DNA from: Limnovirga soli
Lineage (GTDB): Bacteria > Bacteroidota > Bacteroidia > Chitinophagales > Chitinophagaceae
DNA: 64,000 nt
Direction: 5' to 3'
Assembly (NCBI RefSeq): GCF_013106755.1
Contig: NZ_WHPF01000008.1
Coordinates: 124,001 to 188,000 of the forward strand
Of the stretch, positions 1 to 8,295 are shown piece after piece. The first letter of the stretch is position 1; the number at the start of each line of letters is the position of its first letter. The translations under genes were made by a program, and so were the position numbers. The notes under the pieces are model-generated. The model was not told where the DNA came from. It did not search any database and saw only the letters and a program-made list of their open reading frames with translations.

Positions 1-336
1 ACTAATTGCTCTTTGTTTGGTAAGTTCTGCTTTGTCGCCTTCAAATAATCCATCCACAGTTTGGGTAAACAGTTTTATCCATTCCTGAAAATGTTCAGAG
101 TTGAGTGGCGTTTTTTGATGCAGTTGTTTATGGGCAGTCATGGGGTTGCCGGTATAAGTGCCGGTGAAGAAAATGACGTTCTCCCAAAAATCGTACATCA
201 CCGGCATATGCTTCTCCCAGTTTACTTTGGCTACATCGTTGAAAATATATCCTATTAACTGGTCTTTTTTTACCTTTTCATAAAACGTGTTGATGAGTAA
301 AATAATATCATCACGGTTTGCAATATCTTTTTTCAT
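1..336 (-). CDS. Group III truncated haemoglobin (3' end cut off by window edge)
   Basis: The 112 visible residues begin MKKDIANRDDIILLINTFYE and run off the window. Visible family marks are the helix B aromatic pair FY at 18-19, an N-V-W segment followed by HMPVMYDFWENVIF, and the GNPM-AHKQLH stretch whose histidine should be the proximal haem ligand. Group III truncated haemoglobins are small cytoplasmic globins thought to bind O2 or NO. The start ATG at 334-336 lies 4 bp past the stop of the upstream cupin gene, so the two are probably co-transcribed. The setting beside nos genes fits nitrogen-oxide handling, but that role is inferred. Confidence 0.85.
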   Translation of the reverse strand, partial: MKKDIANRDDIILLINTFYEKVKKDQLIGYIFNDVAKVNWEKHMPVMYDFWENVIFFTGTYTGNPMTAHKQLHQKTPLNSEHFQEWIKLFTQTVDGLFEGDKAELTKQRAIS

Positions 337-340
337 CGTT

Positions 341-631
341 TTATTTTATAAGTAGTAAAGCTGTATCGGTTAATGCTTTTACAGCATGCAATTGATTTGC
401 CTTAAACTGAAACAAGTCATCTTTATGCAAATTGAAATCTATGCCTTCGTGTGTAAATATTATATCGCCTTCTATTATCATTATAAAAGCATCTGTTTTT
501 GAAGTATGCGGCTTTAAGACTTCATCTTTTGCTATTGTTAAAAGTATTACTTCAAAAGGTTCGCTTTTGTATAAGGATTGCTTTTTTATTTTATCGTACT
601 GCTTTAATTCAGCTAAATTTCCTGTGTGCAT
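341..631 (-). CDS. Small single-domain cupin protein
   Basis: The 96-residue product is one beta-barrel cupin domain. The first motif is visible as KPHTSKTDAFIMIIEGDI, where the H and E fit part of the G(X)5HXH(X)3-4E(X)6G pattern. The second motif (KDDLFQFKANQLHAVKALTD) keeps one histidine. Such small cupins bind a metal or small ligand; no substrate can be assigned. It precedes the truncated haemoglobin by 4 bp and ends the run of minus-strand genes that begins with cytochrome c. A 195-bp gap with a degenerate R20 repeat separates it from nosY, so it may have its own promoter. Confidence 0.7.
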   Translation of the reverse strand: MHTGNLAELKQYDKIKKQSLYKSEPFEVILLTIAKDEVLKPHTSKTDAFIMIIEGDIIFTHEGIDFNLHKDDLFQFKANQLHAVKALTDTALLLIK

Positions 632-765
632 ATTAGACTCCTCTGCCCCTGAACGGGAACTTTTTTATTTATTATAGAAATTGTGGTAACACTAATGATT
701 TTTTGTAACCTGATATTTTTTTCAGAAATTCAGCGGCTGTTAAGAGCTCCATTATTATTTCATCT

Positions 766-785
766 GTACAATTGTGTGACACAAC
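766..785 (+). repeat. R20 dispersed repeat, degenerate copy
   Basis: GTACAATTGTGTGACACAAC followed by AAAAGCTT. It matches the consensus GTACAAGTGTGCGACGCAAG with several changes but keeps the trailing AAAGC. It lies between nosY and the cupin gene. Confidence 0.6.
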
Positions 786-826
786 AAAAGCTTTATAGAA
801 ATACTGATGCCTGTACCAAAAAATTT

Positions 827-1594
827 CTATAAATCCTTGCGGTTAAATTTTCCTAGTGACAACAGTAAAGGCACCGCAGCCCATGCCGATAATACAATCC
901 CTGCAATAATTACACCCCACTGGCTACCGAAAAAATCCTGAAATACGGCGCCGGTATAACCTAGCATTACAGACACATCCATTTTTAAAATGATGAGTAC
1001 ACGTGCAAGGTCAATCGGGTTTAATGCGCTTACGCTTATCATGAATTTTTCAATGGGATAGTCGCTGAACTGAAACAAAATAAAGAGCACCAAACCATCG
1101 AATAGTACCGAGAAATAAAACCATAATAAGATGGCTACGCCAATACCTTTTGCCTTATCTCTTGTGCACACAGATGCAAGCAATGCAATGGCTACAAAAA
1201 TGATACTTAGAAGGATGCCCGTTGCTATCATTGTGATGCCCGTTGCAGAAAATTCGAACAGTAAAATAGGTATGCCTGCACCAATAAAAAAAGCAAGCGA
1301 CATAGAGCCTGCAAGCCCGACAAAAATACTTAGCCATAGTGTTTTTCTTTTGATGGGCTGACTTACCATTAACTCAATAAACTCTGCACTGTTGTAAATA
1401 TAGATCGTTGAAAAAATAATGGAAACCAATGGAACGATGATTAGCACAATATTGAGTAAACTAAGTAAACCCTTACCGGCAGTATCTTCCAGATTAAAGA
1501 TGCTGAAGGAAATAATTAGTAAAAAAACAGTATACGACATTACTATCTTGTTGCGCAGTATATCGAGTATTACGTATTTGATGATTTTTTTCAT
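827..1594 (-). CDS. nosY: NosY-type ABC transporter permease of the nitrous oxide reductase maturation system
   Basis: The 255-residue protein is almost entirely hydrophobic, with about six membrane helices and an ABC-2 permease fold (N-terminal YVILDILRNKIVMSYTVFLL, typical of NosY). Together with NosF it forms the inner-membrane transporter that works with NosD in building the copper-sulfur centre of N2O reductase; this is family knowledge. Its start codon lies 2 bp after the nosF stop, so nosD-nosF-nosY form a tight operon. No truncation is seen. The assignment relies on gene order plus permease character, because this family is poorly conserved in sequence. Confidence 0.9.
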   Translation of the reverse strand: MKKIIKYVILDILRNKIVMSYTVFLLIISFSIFNLEDTAGKGLLSLLNIVLIIVPLVSIIFSTIYIYNSAEFIELMVSQPIKRKTLWLSIFVGLAGSMSLAFFIGAGIPILLFEFSATGITMIATGILLSIIFVAIALLASVCTRDKAKGIGVAILLWFYFSVLFDGLVLFILFQFSDYPIEKFMISVSALNPIDLARVLIILKMDVSVMLGYTGAVFQDFFGSQWGVIIAGIVLSAWAAVPLLLSLGKFNRKDL

Positions 1595-1596
1595 GA

Positions 1597-2304
1597 CTAA
1601 TTATTTTTCATAACTTGTGCAATTGCTTTTGACAATTTTTGTTCGCCTGTATCGCTACGCAGTTCTTCAAAGCTTTTATGAAAACGTAAACTGCCGTCCT
1701 GCATGTACATTACTTCTGTTATCATGTCATCAAGATCGCTGAGTACATGCGAGGTAATTAGTATCAGTTTTCCTTTCTTTTTTTCAGTAGTAATTTTCTC
1801 TTTCAGTATTTCTGCAGAAAGTGGATCAAGGCCCGCTGTTGGTTCGTCTAATATCAGCACGTCGGGATTAAAAAGAAAAGCCAGTGAGGCACTTACTTTC
1901 TGGCGTGTGCCGCCGGACAAAGTGCTCATGCGTTTGTTCATTAATGCTGGTAAATTAAATTCATTGATCAGGTCTTCATCCAATTGCTGACTCTTGCTTT
2001 TACGTATGTCTTTCAACATGTCCAGCACTTGCGCAATGGTCATGTTATCCGGGTATCTTCCTATCTGTGGCATGTAGCCAATGTTTGCACGGTACCGCCA
2101 GTCGTGAATAATATTTTTTTCGTTAAAAGTAATAAAGCCGCTACCAGGAACAACCATTCCCAACAGGCATTTAATGAAAGTTGTTTTGCCGCTTCCGTTG
2201 GGGCCGATCAATGCAATGCATTGCGATTTATTACAAGCCGCAGAAACATTATCCAGCACTTTCATTTTTCCAAATTTTTTTGAAACATTGCTTGCGATGA
2301 TCAT
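1597..2304 (-). CDS. nosF: NosF ABC transporter ATPase
   Basis: A 235-residue ABC ATPase. Walker A is GPNGSGKT (about 34-41), the signature is LSGGTRQKVS (about 128-137) and Walker B runs into VLILDEPTAGLDP. The signature form LSGGTRQK and the operon position identify it as NosF, which powers the NosDFY complex needed for copper-site assembly in N2O reductase. The start overlaps the last 4 bases of nosD, which points to translational coupling. It is cytoplasmic and membrane associated through NosY. No unusual residue is visible in the catalytic motifs. Confidence 0.94.
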   Translation of the reverse strand: MIIASNVSKKFGKMKVLDNVSAACNKSQCIALIGPNGSGKTTFIKCLLGMVVPGSGFITFNEKNIIHDWRYRANIGYMPQIGRYPDNMTIAQVLDMLKDIRKSKSQQLDEDLINEFNLPALMNKRMSTLSGGTRQKVSASLAFLFNPDVLILDEPTAGLDPLSAEILKEKITTEKKKGKLILITSHVLSDLDDMITEVMYMQDGSLRFHKSFEELRSDTGEQKLSKAIAQVMKNN

Positions 2305-3560
2305 AATGGAAATGGTTTCATGTGTGGAAATTTATCTTGAAGATCAACGGGTATCATACTGGGAAACACTTTTTCCGATTTATCCATCAGTGTTACAATC
2401 ATACTTCTGAATAAGATAGCCGTTGCCGGGTTTTTATCAATGATCATTGAATACAAACTTACAGGTCGGTAAGGCACATCGCCCTTACCATCTCGGTTTA
2501 AATCGTAGCCTTCATATTTATCCCAGTAATTATTATTGAACAGGTTTAACACGAGTTCGCTATTGGTAGAAATGTCAAAAGTATTGCCGGAAAAATTGTT
2601 ATAAAGTACCGTATTATCATCACAACTGCCTTGCATTTTTATGGCCCACCCATTGTTCTGAAAAATATTTTTCTCCATAACAATCCGGCTGCTGCCTTCC
2701 ATATAAATACCGCTGGTATTGCGTATAAAACGGTTGCCCCTAATATAACTGTCGCTGATGTCTTTCATCAGCAATCCAAAAGCAGCATCGCCCCAGCTCT
2801 CTTCAAAAATATTGTTGTACATCTTCATACCATGTGTGTACATCACAGCCACACCGGCGCCATTATGACTGAATATATTACTGATATATGCATTGTTATG
2901 CGAGAACATAAAATGCAAACCATAACGGATATTGTTCTCACTGATATTTCTCCAGATAATTGAGTTGGTAACAAACTCAAAATAAATTCCATCGCGGTGA
3001 CCGCTAACTTTGTTGGCTATTATCCGCATGCTGTCACTCTTCCAGCAATGAATACCATTACCGTTTTGCAGTTCGGCGTTACCCGCAGCATGTATTTGAT
3101 TATTGGCAATGGTACAGTTGGTTCCATACTGCGTATAGATTCCAAAAAAATTATCGTCCAAAATATTATTGCGAATAACAACATCCCTGCTGTTGTAAAT
3201 TTTAATAGCAGCAAGGTCATCCATGCCGGAGCTTCCTGAATGTTGCAATTTAAATCCATCAACAATTACATAATTTGCTTTAACACTGATGATTTCGTAT
3301 TTCTTTTCACCATCAAGTCTTGGATGATTGATTCCTTTTAATACAATTGATTTATTTACAGTAATATTTTTTCCAAAATAAATTCCTGCATCAACAAGAA
3401 TGGTATCGCCATTTTTACTCATGTCAATTGCTTGCTGAATAGAATATATGTTTTGCTGTTTACCAACCTTCCATATTGTTGCAGAAGCCCTGAATGAAAG
3501 GCTTAATAACAGTAAACATGTCGTATAAAATATTTTCATAATTTTTTTTGGACCAGGCAT
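2301..3560 (-). CDS. nosD: NosD periplasmic nitrous oxide reductase maturation protein
   Basis: The 419-residue product has an N-terminal signal peptide (hydrophobic YTTCLLLLSLSF). A long right-handed parallel beta-helix follows, seen as a repeated pattern of N-I/N-F/G-I residues. It ends with the NosD hallmark NNYWDKYEGYDLNRDGKGDV. NosD is exported and works with NosF and NosY in supplying the CuZ site of NosZ. An alternative start at the eighth residue (MKIFYTT, base 3539) gives a more usual signal peptide and is equally likely. It overlaps nosF by 4 bp and follows the nosL gene after a 98-bp gap carrying an R20 repeat. Confidence 0.93.
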   Translation of the reverse strand: MPGPKKIMKIFYTTCLLLLSLSFRASATIWKVGKQQNIYSIQQAIDMSKNGDTILVDAGIYFGKNITVNKSIVLKGINHPRLDGEKKYEIISVKANYVIVDGFKLQHSGSSGMDDLAAIKIYNSRDVVIRNNILDDNFFGIYTQYGTNCTIANNQIHAAGNAELQNGNGIHCWKSDSMRIIANKVSGHRDGIYFEFVTNSIIWRNISENNIRYGLHFMFSHNNAYISNIFSHNGAGVAVMYTHGMKMYNNIFEESWGDAAFGLLMKDISDSYIRGNRFIRNTSGIYMEGSSRIVMEKNIFQNNGWAIKMQGSCDDNTVLYNNFSGNTFDISTNSELVLNLFNNNYWDKYEGYDLNRDGKGDVPYRPVSLYSMIIDKNPATAILFRSMIVTLMDKSEKVFPSMIPVDLQDKFPHMKPFPL

Positions 3561-3581
3561 TTATATTTTATAAACCGTCCT

Positions 3582-3600
3582 TTGCGTCGCATTTTTGTAC
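3582..3600 (-). repeat. R20 dispersed repeat
   Basis: TTGCGTCGCATTTTTGTAC, the reverse complement form with one internal change, in the gap between the nosL-like gene and nosD. Confidence 0.7.
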
Positions 3601-3658
3601 TGATTAAACAATTATGAGGTTCTAACAGTCGCTCACTACAATTAAAAAAGTTCCCTCT

Positions 3659-4711
3659 TTAGGGGTGGAAGGGCTTAACATCTGCCCATGCTGTTTCTTC
3701 GCCTTTATAAACAGCCATCACTTTACTTAAACTATCCTTATTGCCGAATGCTGCAATGTTTCCGTTCATCGGGCTGCGCAAATCTTCGCTCTTTAGCAAA
3801 AACATTTCACTGACTTTTTTCAATTCATGCGAACCCGAAAAATCCGTGAGATAAATTTCTTTTATCTCACGGGGTTCAAGTACGTTGGATTTTAAATAGG
3901 AAAGTACGCAATGCATATCATCGAACTTGTACAGCTTTCCTTTATCTGTAACAATCTCGGCACCAAACCTTACATCGCTGATCGTCATTTTGCAGAAATC
4001 ACAATTATCTTTTCCTACCCGTAACGGCTCTGGGTCTGCTTTGCAGGAAGTAAGTAACATACTCATCACAAACGCAGATACTAAAACTGTTGCTGGTTTG
4101 TTGTTAATTGCAGTTGATTTTACCTTTTTAAGTTTCTTCGTTTTAATAATTTCAAAAACACTTGTTGAAGTAAGCGATAAAGCAACAACAATAAATATCC
4201 ACCCGCCAATATCGGGTATAGAGTAAGCACCAAAATTCAGGAGTTGTTTATAACCAATCAATGGTGGCTGATAGGCCATACCCGGAACAACAATAGCTGC
4301 TTCAGGATTTAGATCGTGACCATAATTATATTCCCATCTCCAGAAATCAACCATTGCAACTACAGCAAAAGCAATAAACAGAATGGTTAAAACGGTTAAT
4401 AATTTTTTCCTGTTGAGCAAACCTGTTAAAATGGTTATACACCCAAAGAAACCAATGATATAAGGTAAAATTGTAAACTCAATAAAATCATTGGCATGCA
4501 GTGTACGCATCCCTATATAATGGTTAAGCCCGTTGATGATATCTATATTTCCACCAAGCGCATTTGGGTAAATTAATAATACAAGTCCTTCAGGATATTG
4601 CGGTGCGGATAATTGTATCTGCCACATTGGAACAAACAATACTGCAAAAAGTGCAAGGCCACACAGTATTACTATTGCCCTTACCCACCCCGTTAAACGG
4701 TTGTCTTTCAT
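3659..4711 (-). CDS. nosL: NosL copper-chaperone domain fused to an N-terminal four-helix membrane module
   Basis: The first ~200 of 350 residues form a membrane module, with hydrophobic spans near 12-30, 80-98, 104-122 and 168-182. Between them lies a loop with PNALGGNIDIINGLNHYIGM and WRWEYNYGHDLNPEA. A lysine-rich stretch is then followed by a second hydrophobic segment ending LLTSC at 219-223, which looks like a buried lipoprotein signal. After it comes a NosL domain with the copper-binding CDFCKM motif (237-242) and a DDMHC segment. Stand-alone NosL is a lipoprotein that delivers Cu(I) to NosZ. Here the lipobox is internal. Order nosZ-FAS1-nosL-nosDFY supports the role. Fusion partner function is unknown. 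Confidence 0.88.
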   Translation of the reverse strand: MKDNRLTGWVRAIVILCGLALFAVLFVPMWQIQLSAPQYPEGLVLLIYPNALGGNIDIINGLNHYIGMRTLHANDFIEFTILPYIIGFFGCITILTGLLNRKKLLTVLTILFIAFAVVAMVDFWRWEYNYGHDLNPEAAIVVPGMAYQPPLIGYKQLLNFGAYSIPDIGGWIFIVVALSLTSTSVFEIIKTKKLKKVKSTAINNKPATVLVSAFVMSMLLTSCKADPEPLRVGKDNCDFCKMTISDVRFGAEIVTDKGKLYKFDDMHCVLSYLKSNVLEPREIKEIYLTDFSGSHELKKVSEMFLLKSEDLRSPMNGNIAAFGNKDSLSKVMAVYKGEETAWADVKPFHP

Positions 4712-4735
4712 AATAAAAAATTTAAAAGTGAATTA

Positions 4736-4769
4736 TAACACTGTAAGGTTTTAAAACCTTACAGTGTTA
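4736..4769. terminator. 34-bp perfect palindrome between fasciclin and nosL genes, possible terminator
   Basis: TAACACTGTAAGGTTTT is followed directly by its exact reverse complement AAAACCTTACAGTGTTA. It sits 19 bp after the fasciclin stop and 24 bp before the nosL start. On RNA it would make a 15-bp or longer stem with a tiny loop. There is no clear U-run on either side, so processing, partial termination or protein binding are also possible. Confidence 0.55.
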
Positions 4770-4788
4770 CCCTGAACTTCACTTATGA

Positions 4789-5352
4789 TTATTTTTTTGC
4801 AGGGGGCAACAGCACGCCGTCAATTACATGCACTATTCCGTTTGATGCTTTTATTGATGCAACGATAGTGGCAGAATTATTAAGCATCACTTTACCGTCT
4901 TTAATATTCACGGTAACATTATCTCCATTTACCATGCCGAGTACCTGACCTTCAGTAAATGAAGTTGCATCAAGAGCGGAAAGTGTTACATGGTATTGCA
5001 GGATATTTTGAAGGTTTTCTTTTTTATCATCTTTCATTAATCCTTCTACGGTGCCTGCCGGTAATTTATCGAAGGCTGCATTGGTGGGTGCGAATACTGT
5101 AAACGGACCTGCATTGGAAAGTGCCGTAACAAGTTCTGCCTGTTTTAAAGCTGCCACTAATGTGGTGTGGTCTTTTGATGACACAGCAACTTTTGCTACA
5201 TCTTTTTGTGATACATCATCACTTACATTTTCCTGACCGCCTGCCGGTGCTGCTGTTTCGGTGGTGGAATCGCTTTTAGTTTCAGGTGCTGTGTTACAGG
5301 AAACCATTGCCGATACAATGATTACTGAAAGTAATTTTATTATTTGTTTCAT
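4789..5352 (-). CDS. Fasciclin (FAS1) domain lipoprotein inside the nos cluster
   Basis: The 187-residue product has a lipoprotein signal ending VSAMVSC (Cys 19), then a short Ser/Thr/Glu-rich linker. One FAS1 domain follows from about residue 50 to the end: TLVAALKQAELVTALSN, then GPFTVFAPTNAAFDKLP, then NGIVHVIDGVLLPP, the classic FAS1 blocks. FAS1 domains mediate adhesion or protein-protein contact. The protein should be tethered on the periplasmic or outer-membrane face. It lies between nosZ and nosL on the same strand, so a role near N2O reductase is plausible but not shown. Confidence 0.9.
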   Translation of the reverse strand: MKQIIKLLSVIIVSAMVSCNTAPETKSDSTTETAAPAGGQENVSDDVSQKDVAKVAVSSKDHTTLVAALKQAELVTALSNAGPFTVFAPTNAAFDKLPAGTVEGLMKDDKKENLQNILQYHVTLSALDATSFTEGQVLGMVNGDNVTVNIKDGKVMLNNSATIVASIKASNGIVHVIDGVLLPPAKK

Positions 5353-5423
5353 GTTTGAATAATTTGGTGGTTGAAAAATAATTTTAATGTTGCCCGGTTG
5401 TTAAAAGCTGCTCTGCATTATGC

Positions 5424-5443
5424 TGTATAAGTGTGCGACGCAA
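5424..5443 (+). repeat. R20 dispersed repeat
   Basis: GTATAAGTGTGCGACGCAAC followed by AAAAGCTTC and, 22 bp on, the partial tail GCCCAGCC. It lies in the gap between nosZ and the fasciclin gene. Confidence 0.75.
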
Positions 5444-5496
5444 CAAAAGCTTCATTCATTTTCAACAGCCCAGCCAATAATTATTTCTTTGTATTT

Positions 5497-7491
5497 CTAT
5501 TTTGTACCGGTACTGTCTGCTGCCGGTAAATTTTTTCCTGTGCTAAACAATAACTTTGTATTGCTTCCGGCTGGTGAAACCCTTACATAGCCTGACATTT
5601 CTTGGTGCAGCGCACTGCAGAAATCGGTGCAGTACATGGGGAACATACCAACACGATCAGGTACCCATTTTAAAGTCTGTGTTTCCCCCGGCATGATTAA
5701 CAATTCAGCATTTACAGAACCCTTTATGGCGAAGCCATGCGGCACATCCCAATCCTGCTCCAGGTTGGTGATATGGAAATAGACTTCATCGCCGATTTTG
5801 ATGCCTTCGATATTATCTGGCGCCAGATGAGAGCGGATGGCAGTCATGTTTACATCAACCCTGTTACCGGTGCGCACAACTTTTGTTTGGCCTTCACCTT
5901 TAGAAACATAAGGGTTGAAATTATCTTCTATCTTAAATATTTTAACGCTTTTAGTCTTTATAAGATCGGCTGAAACTGCCTGTGCATAGTGTGGTTCACC
6001 AATGGTAGGGAAGTCTAGTATAAGTTGCATTTTATCGCCACTGATATCGAACAACTGTGCACTTTGCGCAAGCTCCGGACCTGTTGGCAGGTAGCGGTCT
6101 TTGGTAATTTTATTGTATGCGATTACATATTTGGCATTAGGTTTTCTGGAATCCCCGCCAGGAATACACAAGTGCCCGATGGAATAATAAGTAGGTACAC
6201 GGTCGAGTACTTTAAGGTCTTTGATATTCCATTTTACAATCTCGGATGATACGAAGAAAGAAGTATATGCATTGCCTTTACCATCGAACTCTGTATGCAA
6301 TGGCCCAAGGCCCGGTTTTTTAACTTCGCCGTATAAGGCTGATTCGTATTTTACAACCGGTATACCACCAAAATTTCCAATGAAATCTTTTGCAGCAATG
6401 GCAGCCTGCAATTTAGTATAACTAAACACAGGAATTAAGGCAGCCAGTTTACCTGAACCAACAATGTATTCGCCTGTTGGGTCTACGTCGCAGCCATGCG
6501 GGGATTTAGGACAAGGAATAAAATAAGCGATGTCTGGAAAATCTTTTACATCAAGCACCTGCACTTCTGTTTCAATGGTTGATGTAGCGCTGTGTGTTTT
6601 TTCGTCGTACACATTGTGCGCATATTTTACTGATTGTTTTTTTGCTTTGCCTTGTGCAAGATATTCTTCTGCTTTTTTCCAGTTTACTGCAAGTATAAAA
6701 TCTTTGTCTTTTTGTGAAGCATTTACTTCTAGCAATGTATTGGCTTGCTCACTGTTGTAGCAGGAGAAGAACATCCAATCGTGTGAAGGTCCTTTACCGG
6801 CATGGCTTAAATCGAAGTTTACTCCGGGGCACAACAATTGAAAAGCAATTTTCATATTGCCTGAGGTTTTATCTACGCTTACAAAACTGATTGTGCCTTT
6901 AAAATTTTTCTTGTATGTGTTTATCGGTACATCGCCATTAACATTATCTGGAGGCACGCTGAATCTTGTGCCAGCTACTACATACTCTGTATTCTCTGTA
7001 ATAAAAGGAGAGGAGTGATTACCCGCACTATTGGGGATTTCTATTATTTCATTAGTGCGGAAAGTTGACAAATCAACCCTTGCGATACGCGGTGTATTAT
7101 TTCCATTTGCAAAAATCCAGCGGCCATCAATTTCGCCATTGGTTTGTGAAAGTTCTGTGTGGTGCAAATCGTCCCACGGCACAAAACCATGCGAAGTATT
7201 CAGCATCGGTTTTGTTTCTTCACTATAGCCCCAGCCTTTTTCCGGGTCAACGGAAAAAACAGGGATCACTCTTAGCAAACGGCCTGATGGCAAGCCATAA
7301 ACAGACATCTGCCCGCTAAAACCACCCGAAACAAAATTGTAAAATTCATCGTATTTACCCGGTGCTACATAAGCTTTTGCGGCGGCACCAGCATCAACTG
7401 CAGAAGCAGCATTTTTTGGTTTACATCCGCCCATACCCAGCAGTACAACCACTGAAACAAGCGCTATGTTTTTTAATTGAATCGCTTTCAT
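5497..7491 (-). CDS. nosZ: Nitrous oxide reductase, clade II, predicted lipoprotein
   Basis: The start at 7491 gives 664 residues and a clean signal: MKAIQLKNIALVSVVVL followed by LGMGGC (Cys 23), a lipobox with no twin arginine. The next 20 codons upstream look untranslated. The enzyme reduces N2O to N2 in the periplasm. CuZ ligand regions are visible as DDLHHTE (107-113), PSHDWMFFSCY, KSPHGCDVDPTGEY, GPLHTEF and IGHLCIPGGD. The C-terminal cupredoxin domain has the CuA set: H585 in DVPHGFAI, C621 and C625 in CTDFC, H629 and M632. Sec export and a nosL-nosDFY cluster without nosR identify clade II. All key residues appear intact. Confidence 0.97.
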   Translation of the reverse strand: MKAIQLKNIALVSVVVLLGMGGCKPKNAASAVDAGAAAKAYVAPGKYDEFYNFVSGGFSGQMSVYGLPSGRLLRVIPVFSVDPEKGWGYSEETKPMLNTSHGFVPWDDLHHTELSQTNGEIDGRWIFANGNNTPRIARVDLSTFRTNEIIEIPNSAGNHSSPFITENTEYVVAGTRFSVPPDNVNGDVPINTYKKNFKGTISFVSVDKTSGNMKIAFQLLCPGVNFDLSHAGKGPSHDWMFFSCYNSEQANTLLEVNASQKDKDFILAVNWKKAEEYLAQGKAKKQSVKYAHNVYDEKTHSATSTIETEVQVLDVKDFPDIAYFIPCPKSPHGCDVDPTGEYIVGSGKLAALIPVFSYTKLQAAIAAKDFIGNFGGIPVVKYESALYGEVKKPGLGPLHTEFDGKGNAYTSFFVSSEIVKWNIKDLKVLDRVPTYYSIGHLCIPGGDSRKPNAKYVIAYNKITKDRYLPTGPELAQSAQLFDISGDKMQLILDFPTIGEPHYAQAVSADLIKTKSVKIFKIEDNFNPYVSKGEGQTKVVRTGNRVDVNMTAIRSHLAPDNIEGIKIGDEVYFHITNLEQDWDVPHGFAIKGSVNAELLIMPGETQTLKWVPDRVGMFPMYCTDFCSALHQEMSGYVRVSPAGSNTKLLFSTGKNLPAADSTGTK

Positions 7492-7552
7492 ATTATATAT
7501 AATTATTGAGTTTTTAATTTTGAGCCATGCACAAGAATTACTACTTAGCATT

Positions 7553-7572
7553 CTTGCGACGCACTCTTGTAC
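7553..7572 (-). repeat. R20 dispersed repeat, variant
   Basis: CTTGCGACGCACTCTTGTAC, the reverse form with GCGACGCAC instead of GCGTCGCAC, in the gap between cytochrome c and nosZ. Confidence 0.65.
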
Positions 7573-7656
7573 GAATGCATAAATGGCCGCATTTACCGAA
7601 GCGAAAGAATATTTTGTATTGAATATATTTTATCAGCACATCCACACATCTGCATA

Positions 7657-8145
7657 TTATTTCACTCCATCATTCCTGCGCATAAATTCGAGCAGGCTTC
7701 TTGCGTCTTCATCGCTTAAGCTTTGATTAGGCATTCGCACCATGCATATTTCAAGCTGTGCTTGTGCCGAAGGGTCTTTGGTAATCATTTCGTCTGTGTT
7801 GGTAACAAAGTTCATGATCCAAACAGGCTCATGCCTTGATGTTACACCCAACCAGCCCGGGCCAACTAATTTTTCTGCGGTGAGTTTGTGGCAAGCTGAG
7901 CATTTTACATCAAACACTTTATTACCTGCATCGGCCTTTGCGGCATCTAAATGTTCACTAATATCAACTGTAGTGAATTTTCCTTCGCCACGTTTTGGAT
8001 CGTAAGAAGGATTGCCGTTTTCGGCTTTTTCGGTTTGCTCTTTATTTTCAGAAGATTCACTCCCTTCTTTATTTGAGTTACCAGCACCGCCACCACAGGC
8101 AGCGATGAAAAGACTAATAGTGCCAACAAATATCAATTTTTTCAT
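7657..8145 (-). CDS. Small monohaem cytochrome c lipoprotein, likely electron donor to NosZ
   Basis: Starting at 8145 the product is 162 residues. The lipoprotein signal MKKLIFVGTISLFIAAC puts Cys at 17. A Gly/Asn/Glu-rich linker and one class I cytochrome c domain follow. The haem motif is CSACH (82-86), and methionines in CMVRMPNQSLSDED give a sixth-ligand candidate. The ending LLEFMRR is typical of the final helix. Cytochromes of this type carry electrons to periplasmic reductases. Its place directly ahead of nosZ on the same strand suggests it feeds N2O reductase (inferred). A Crp/Fnr-like palindrome lies about 50 bp upstream of its start. Confidence 0.92.
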   Translation of the reverse strand: MKKLIFVGTISLFIAACGGGAGNSNKEGSESSENKEQTEKAENGNPSYDPKRGEGKFTTVDISEHLDAAKADAGNKVFDVKCSACHKLTAEKLVGPGWLGVTSRHEPVWIMNFVTNTDEMITKDPSAQAQLEICMVRMPNQSLSDEDARSLLEFMRRNDGVK

Positions 8146-8194
8146 GTTTATTTTTTTTCGAACCCAAAATTGAATAATTAGCCGTTCCATCGTT

Positions 8195-8208
8195 ATGACT
8201 CAAATCAT
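8195..8208. promoter_or_regulatory. Crp/Fnr-type palindrome in the cytochrome c / regulator divergent promoter
   Basis: ATGACTCAAATCAT has half sites TGA and TCA spaced by six, the geometry of Fnr and Crp sites (TTGA-N6-TCAA). It sits 50 bp before the cytochrome c start and 88 bp before the regulator start. A second palindrome of identical form is at 8913. Confidence 0.6.
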
Positions 8209-8295
8209 ATAAATAAAAATTAATTTATTATTTTTATAATGTTTATTATTGTGTTTATCTTATTTTTTTGCTTTACGTAACAATAATCCCACATC

